In this document: in pieces, positions 5,480 to 6,021 of the stretch
Position numbering within the stretch: position 1 is the first letter of the stretch
Layout: each line of letters starts with the position of its first letter
Assembly (NCBI GenBank): GCA_013153235.1
Contig: JAADEU010000037.1
Coordinates: 1-6,021 of the forward strand
DNA from: Aquificota bacterium
GTDB taxonomy: Bacteria; Aquificota; Aquificia; Aquificales; Hydrogenothermaceae
Reading direction: 5' to 3'
DNA: 6,021 bases
Program-made: the position numbers and the translations under genes
Notes under the pieces: model-generated
What the model saw: only the letters and a program-made list of their open reading frames with translations
Database searches by the model: none
What the model was told of the DNA's origin: nothing

Positions 5480-6021
5480 ATGAAAATATATAATGAAGAT
5501 ATCCTGGTTATAATTGTTGACAAGGATTTCAATATAATCCGGCTCAATGAAAAGGCGAAAAAAGAGTATGGAGAGGTAGCAGGGCAGAAATGTTACTCCG
5601 TTTTTAACGGTTTCAATCAGCCATGCTACAGGGCAACCCAGTACATATGTCCCATAAAAATACTTCTTGATACAGGTTCAGATAGGTACACAGGGGTTTA
5701 CAGTCTTTCTTCAAAACCGGGAAAATATGTTGTTATCACAGTTGAAAGGGACGGAGACTATTTTGTCCATACCCACAGGATTCTGGACAGACATCAGCTT
5801 GAGCTTATTGATTTTAAAAAGATATTTAATTTTCTATCTGAAGGACTTGCCCTGATAGACAAAAAAACTAAAAAAGTTAAATTCCTGAACAGTCAATTTC
5901 TGAAGATATTTGAGATTGATTCTGATGGAGATGGATTCCTGGACAGAGATATAGCTTATCTGAATAGAGAGCTGCCTGATGAAATAAAAGGTATATTTTA
6001 CAGAGATGAAATGATCCCTGA
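5480..6021 (+). CDS. PAS-domain sensor protein, N-terminal part
   Basis: The reading frame is open from the ATG at 5480 to the right edge (180 codons, no stop). The product begins MKIYNEDILVIIVDKDFNII. Two PAS-like units are visible: residues about 5-90 (ILVIIVDKDFNIIRLNEKAK, then GQKCYSVF), and about 112 onward (FNFLSEGLALIDKKTKKVKFLNSQFLKIFEI). The first has three cysteines, C38, C49 and C57, in a GxKCY...PC...CP arrangement seen in a subset of PAS proteins; residues 97-105 add three histidines (HTHRILDRH). No signal peptide or membrane helix is present, so it is probably cytoplasmic. The output domain (histidine kinase, GGDEF/EAL or sigma-54 activator are all possible) is outside the window. 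The ribosome site is weak (GGG at 5471-5473), and two nearby ATGs at 5469 and 5475 are out of frame. The 65-base gap with a hairpin suggests a separate transcript from tatC. Confidence 0.82.
   Translation, partial: MKIYNEDILVIIVDKDFNIIRLNEKAKKEYGEVAGQKCYSVFNGFNQPCYRATQYICPIKILLDTGSDRYTGVYSLSSKPGKYVVITVERDGDYFVHTHRILDRHQLELIDFKKIFNFLSEGLALIDKKTKKVKFLNSQFLKIFEIDSDGDGFLDRDIAYLNRELPDEIKGIFYRDEMIP

Noticed and set aside
5667..5855. 62-residue plus-strand frame inside the PAS gene
   Set aside because: It is out of frame with the longer PAS-bearing frame that runs uninterrupted from 5480 to the window end and has recognisable PAS segments.
1..6021. Mobile element, CRISPR array or tRNA/rRNA gene
   Set aside because: No transposase or integrase frame, no regularly spaced repeats and no tRNA or rRNA signature seen on either strand.

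Overview
The window reads as an ordinary, densely packed chromosomal segment of a Gram-negative (outer-membrane-bearing) bacterium. It shows an Omp85 outer-membrane assembly protein, a TatB/TatC pair, Arg codons dominated by AGG/AGA, Lys/Glu/Ile-rich proteins and short AT-rich intergenic gaps. Together these are compatible with a thermophilic, Aquificota-like organism (for example the Hydrogenothermaceae). That assignment is inference from protein style only; no taxonomic marker is present.

Layout: the left third lies on the minus strand. In transcription order it reads thiD (1673 to 882), comF (start overlapping the thiD stop), a 128-base repeat-bearing spacer, and the first 32 codons of a GDP-mannose 4,6-dehydratase gene (gmd) that runs off the left edge. 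The right two thirds lie on the plus strand: an 848-residue Omp85/BamA-like protein (1733-4279), tatB (4316-4660), tatC (4644-5414, overlapping tatB by 17 bases), then after a 65-base gap the 5' part of a PAS-domain sensor gene (from 5480) that runs off the right edge. The two halves diverge from a 59-base AT-rich region (1674-1732) that holds a symmetric -10-like element and a perfect 10-base tandem repeat.

Function: thiD serves thiamine pyrimidine salvage and synthesis. comF is a zinc-finger/phosphoribosyltransferase-fold protein linked in other bacteria to DNA uptake and recombination. gmd starts GDP-fucose/rhamnose/perosamine-type nucleotide-sugar synthesis and may mark the edge of a surface polysaccharide locus. 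The plus-strand genes form an envelope-biogenesis group: Tat exports folded, often cofactor-bearing proteins across the inner membrane, and the Omp85 protein inserts or moves proteins at the outer membrane. The PAS protein is probably a cytoplasmic redox or ligand sensor, but its output domain lies outside the window.

I see no mobile element, CRISPR array, RNA gene or clear new multi-gene system. The points most worth a second look are the POTRA-rich Omp85 protein, the three-cysteine PAS domain, a strong inverted repeat inside tatC, and the repeats and -10-like elements in the intergenic gaps.
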